Below, piece by piece: positions 5,265 through 7,540 of a stretch of 7,540 nucleotides of DNA. The number at the start of each line of letters is the position of its first letter. Position 1 is the first letter of the stretch. Made by a program: the position numbers and the translations under genes. Below the pieces are notes generated by a model. That model did not search any database and was not told where the DNA came from. It saw only the letters and a list, made by a program, of their open reading frames with translations. Source of the stretch: Deltaproteobacteria bacterium (GTDB lineage Bacteria; Desulfobacterota; BSN033; UBA1163); the NCBI GenBank assembly GCA_016875155.1, contig VGSD01000136.1:1-7540 (forward strand). Direction: 5' to 3'.

Positions 5265-6037
5265 ATATCGATTGATTTGCGTTACCTTGGCTGGTCGGCC
5301 TTTGAGATTACCATCGAGGATGGCAGGCGGCTGCTGCTGGATCCGTTTTTTTCCGGCCGCCCGAACGAGGGAATTACACCAAGCCCTGCTAGGCTTGAGG
5401 AGTTTGACGATGTCGATTTCGTCCTGGTTACCCACATTGCCCAGGACCACTTAGGGCAAGCATTTGACGTTCTTGGCAGAAGTCGGGCCACATTGGTATG
5501 CGACGTTGCCACTTGTTTCGTCGCTCTGGCAGAGGGAATCACTTCCGAACGGATCTTCCATATGGTCCCCGGCGTTCAGTTCGCATTCAAACACCTTCTG
5601 GTAAAGGCCCTGCCTACAGAGCACCTCTTCTTAAAAAAGCTGGGCGAAAACGCATATATCAACGCAGCCCCGCTGAGCTATCTCATCGCAACCCCGCGGG
5701 GGATTCGAGTCTTCTTCGGGGGGACACGTCCATCAGCGCGAACCATCAGCTCTTTGGTCGTCTCTATAAACCTCATGTGGCTATCCTGGGGGTAGGCGGT
5801 GTTGAAGTGAACGGCATGTCCCTCACGGAACTCTGGCCGGAGGAAGCAGCATTGGTGGCGAAATGGCTGGGTGTGAAAGTCGCTCTTCCTGTCCACTACC
5901 GCTTCGACGAAGGTGCAACCTTCGCAAAGGAACTCAAGCGGCAGGCCCCCCGGGTCAAATCGGTTCTCTTGAGGGCGGGCGAGTCCTATCGTTTCAACCT
6001 GAATGAAGGCAGGCCCCGTCGCTCAAAGGTTGAATGA
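5265..6037 (+). pseudogene. Metallo-beta-lactamase-fold hydrolase (COG2220/UlaG-like), frameshifted
   Basis: Two overlapping frames join into one MBL-fold metal-dependent hydrolase of about 253-257 residues, the usual family length. The N-terminal frame gives RYLGWSAFEI, LLLDPFFSGRP, VTHIAQDHLG, LPTEH and RVFFGG. The second frame resumes exactly with DTSISANHQLFGRLYKPHVA, ILGVGG and LPVHY, down to the stop at 6037. Metal-ligand candidates from the TTG at 5277 are H53, D57 and H58, then H116, D150 and H207; the second His of the HxHxDH motif is Ala55. The frames meet in the G6 run at 5718-5723, and one added G would restore a single frame. No ATG starts the gene. The best-placed codon is ATA at 5265, five bases after AAGGAGG and overlapping a TAA; ATT at 5271 or TTG at 5277 are alternatives. 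Substrate unknown. Either a decaying gene or a sequencing error at the G run. Confidence 0.8.
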
Positions 6038-6055
6038 ATTTCTTTCAATTCAACC
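6028..6055 (+). terminator. Hairpin at the end of the hydrolase gene
   Basis: GGTTGAAT (6028-6035) pairs perfectly with ATTCAACC (6048-6055), and three further pairs form if A6047 is bulged. The stem covers the hydrolase stop codon and is followed by the palindrome GATATATC (6056-6063) rather than a T run. It could act as a weak terminator or a 3'-end stabiliser. Confidence 0.4.
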
Positions 6056-6312
6056 GATATATCAAAGAGTATCGAACACAGGCATCATGTGGCGATAACA
6101 AGTGGTTCATCTACACGAATTTTTATGTGTCCAGGGTGATGTCTGGCTGGTTATTCTGATTCTCTGGGAATGAACTATTTGACAATGAGGAAAGTCTGAT
6201 AATTTGGAGCTCGAGGTGATGCTATGGTACGCCAAATACCTATCGTGACTTTATTACGATAATTTCGTTTTAAAGACATAACACCTTGTAACTACTGCAA
6301 TAATCATTAATC
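6056..6312. other. Spacer between hydrolase and IS1634-like transposase
   Basis: About 257 bases with no convincing gene on either strand. It holds a 6-bp inverted repeat TATCGT/ACGATA (6241-6246 and 6256-6261) around a 9-base spacer. The outer end of the minus-strand insertion sequence should lie somewhere in the right part of this spacer, but I cannot identify its terminal inverted repeat because the other end of the element is missing. Confidence 0.5.
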
Positions 6313-7302
6313 TCAGTTGTATACACTGAATGGGATATTGGTTTTCAGTTCTTTGTTAACTAAATCGAGTCCACGGGCAAGGGCCTGGATTTCTTCCTCC
6401 ATTTCTTCGATTCGATGAACAGCCTTGTAGCGACCTTTTGTTTTCTGTGACGGGGTTTCGACAAACGTGGCAAGTCTGATGGTGGAAAGCTTCTCTAAAA
6501 GAGTATGGGGACACCCCCTGAAGCCACTCCGCTCCATGGCTCTTTTGTACAAGACCATGGAGAGAAGAAAAGCCAAGAGACAGATGAAGCCATGCACTTC
6601 GATCTTCTGATCCGTCCAATGGTACTGCGGTCGAAGAGCCAGATGGAAGGGATTTTTCATGGTCTTGAATGCATATTCCACCTGAGCCTGGCCCCAGTAA
6701 GCAGAGATGATCTCTTCTTCGGACCACTCATGACGGTTGGTGATCAGAACGCGGTGGCCCAGGCAATTTTCCTGTAGCCTTTTGAATCGATCCTCGTCAA
6801 TCCCGAAGGTCAGATCAAAGGCATGCTCAGCAAGTTCCTGGAGGTTCCAGCCGATCAAATCCTCCAGATCATGGGAAGCGATCAAGGCCCGAATTCTTTT
6901 CTCCAGAGTCTGGCGGGTCCTCTTTGGACCCTGGCGAACATGAAGGCGAATCTTCTTCTTGAGGGTATCGAGGGCAGAGAAGAGTTTCTTGATATTCTGC
7001 TGAATTCTACGGATCTGGCCCTCCAGAAGTTTCTGGGAGATGTAGACGAACACCGCCAGGTCAAGGCCCCAAATCTTGGTCCGTGTCCGATAACAGTCGA
7101 TCTCTTTGCCCGAAATGGGCACCCGGCCCATTGCAAGGTTTGCTTTTTCAATGATCTCCTTATGATGACAGGGAGAGATCGCTCCGACAAAGTGGATTTG
7201 CCCATCCATGTCTGCAGAAAACGGAGCCCTTCTCTGCGACCCCTGTCCCGTCAAACGGGACCCAGAAAATCTTCGGTTCCAGGCTGTGTCCAAGAGGCTC
7301 AT
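6313..7302 (-). pseudogene. IS1634/IS4-type transposase, N-terminally truncated
   Basis: This open frame of up to 329 residues is the C-terminal part of a DDE transposase of the IS1634 type (IS4 superfamily), whose full-length members are around 500-600 residues. Recognisable blocks are IHFVGAISPCHHKEIIEKA (residues 36-54), HRVLITNRHEWSEEEII (183-199), YWGQAQVEYAFKTMKNPF (202-219), which carries the catalytic Glu E209, and KIEVHGFICLLAFLL. A basic, probably coiled-coil segment runs from about 93 to 140. The region with the first two catalytic aspartates is missing, so the protein is inactive. Similarity appears to begin near residue 29 (base about 7215); residues 1-28 look unlike the family and probably read through foreign sequence past the break point. 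The stop at 6313-6315 gives the C-terminus NIPFSVYN. Minor shadow frames on both strands here are not genes. Confidence 0.85.
7245..7261. repeat. 7-bp inverted repeat near the transposase break point
   Basis: GTCCCGT (7245-7251) and ACGGGAC (7255-7261) are perfect reverse complements around a 3-base loop. They lie in the part of the transposase frame that no longer resembles the family, about 30 bases outside the presumed break point. It could be a small terminator-like hairpin, a recombination scar, or chance. Confidence 0.4.
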
Positions 7303-7367
7303 TAAGGAGGAGGTTATTGTAGCCTCATCGGGATGAACTAAGGGATCCGCAAACTTGAGGTAATGCG

Positions 7368-7540
7368 ATGAAAGAATCAGAAAATCAGTTGGTTGGAATC
7401 TGTGGTCTTTACTGCGGGACCTGCCCCAAATACTTGGCCTATCAGGATCAGGATTTGAATGAATTGCAGAAGATGGCAGTATCCGATAAGGTTCCGATTG
7501 AAGATATCCGTTGCGACGGATGCCTTTCCGACAATGTCTA
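7368..7540 (+). CDS. DUF3795 cysteine-rich protein, N-terminal part, cut by window edge
   Basis: The first 57 residues of a protein are visible. They carry the DUF3795 signature: CGLYCGTCPKY (cysteines 12, 16 and 19) followed by a CDGC pair (cysteines 49 and 52), a spacing that suggests binding of zinc or an iron-sulfur centre. The family is small, common in anaerobic bacteria and archaea, and has no established function to my knowledge. The ATG at 7368 has GAGG at 7357-7360, a suitable seven bases upstream. A better SD (AAGGAGGAGG, 7304-7313) lies further upstream but has no open frame after it. The gene runs away from the truncated transposase, which is on the opposite strand. Confidence 0.8.
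   Translation, partial: MKESENQLVGICGLYCGTCPKYLAYQDQDLNELQKMAVSDKVPIEDIRCDGCLSDNV

Noticed and set aside
6823..7305. Plus-strand 160-residue open frame opposite the transposase
   Set aside because: It is the antisense shadow of a transposase with clear family motifs; its own translation shows no recognisable domain.

Overview
The window looks like a bacterial accessory stretch, probably from an anaerobe of the Desulfobacterota/Syntrophobacterales kind. That placement is an inference from gene families only (DUF401 membrane protein, archaeal-type isopropylmalate isomerase, DUF3795 protein, IS630 and IS1634-like transposases); no rRNA or other phylogenetic marker is present. Strong AAGGAGG ribosome binding sites support a bacterial host.

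Layout, left to right: (1) 2-330, the C-terminal end of an IS630-type DDE transposase, cut by the window edge and broken by a frameshift in a G run. (2) 369-1586, an intact DUF401 multi-pass membrane protein, followed by a 16-codon coupled ORF stub. (3) 1637-1826, a control region with an 18-bp dyad directly upstream of a good sigma70-like promoter. (4) 1827-4745, a tight three-gene operon: aconitase-family large subunit (LeuC type), small subunit (LeuD type) and a decarboxylating beta-hydroxyacid dehydrogenase (LeuB/isocitrate dehydrogenase type). Together they can isomerise a 2-alkylmalate and then oxidatively decarboxylate it. Leucine synthesis is the default reading, but leuA is absent and the specificity loop of the small subunit and the cofactor signature of the dehydrogenase are both unusual. 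(5) 4746-5264, about 520 bases without a large gene, unusually rich in inverted and direct repeats. It includes a boxA-like motif and a 12/13-bp hairpin that shows a Shine-Dalgarno sequence in its loop and hides the ATG of a 26-codon ORF in its stem. (6) 5265-6037, a metallo-beta-lactamase-fold hydrolase (COG2220/UlaG-like) with a one-base frameshift in a G run and an ATA where its ATG would be expected. (7) 6038-6312, a spacer. (8) 6313-7302 on the minus strand, an N-terminally truncated IS1634/IS4-type transposase. (9) 7368-7540, the start of a DUF3795 cysteine-rich protein, cut by the window edge.

The metabolic cassette (DUF401, leuCDB-like operon, MBL hydrolase) thus lies between remnants of two unrelated insertion sequences. 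I found no clear new defence or mobile system. The best leads are the operon with non-canonical specificity residues and the structured intergenic region at 4859-5110.
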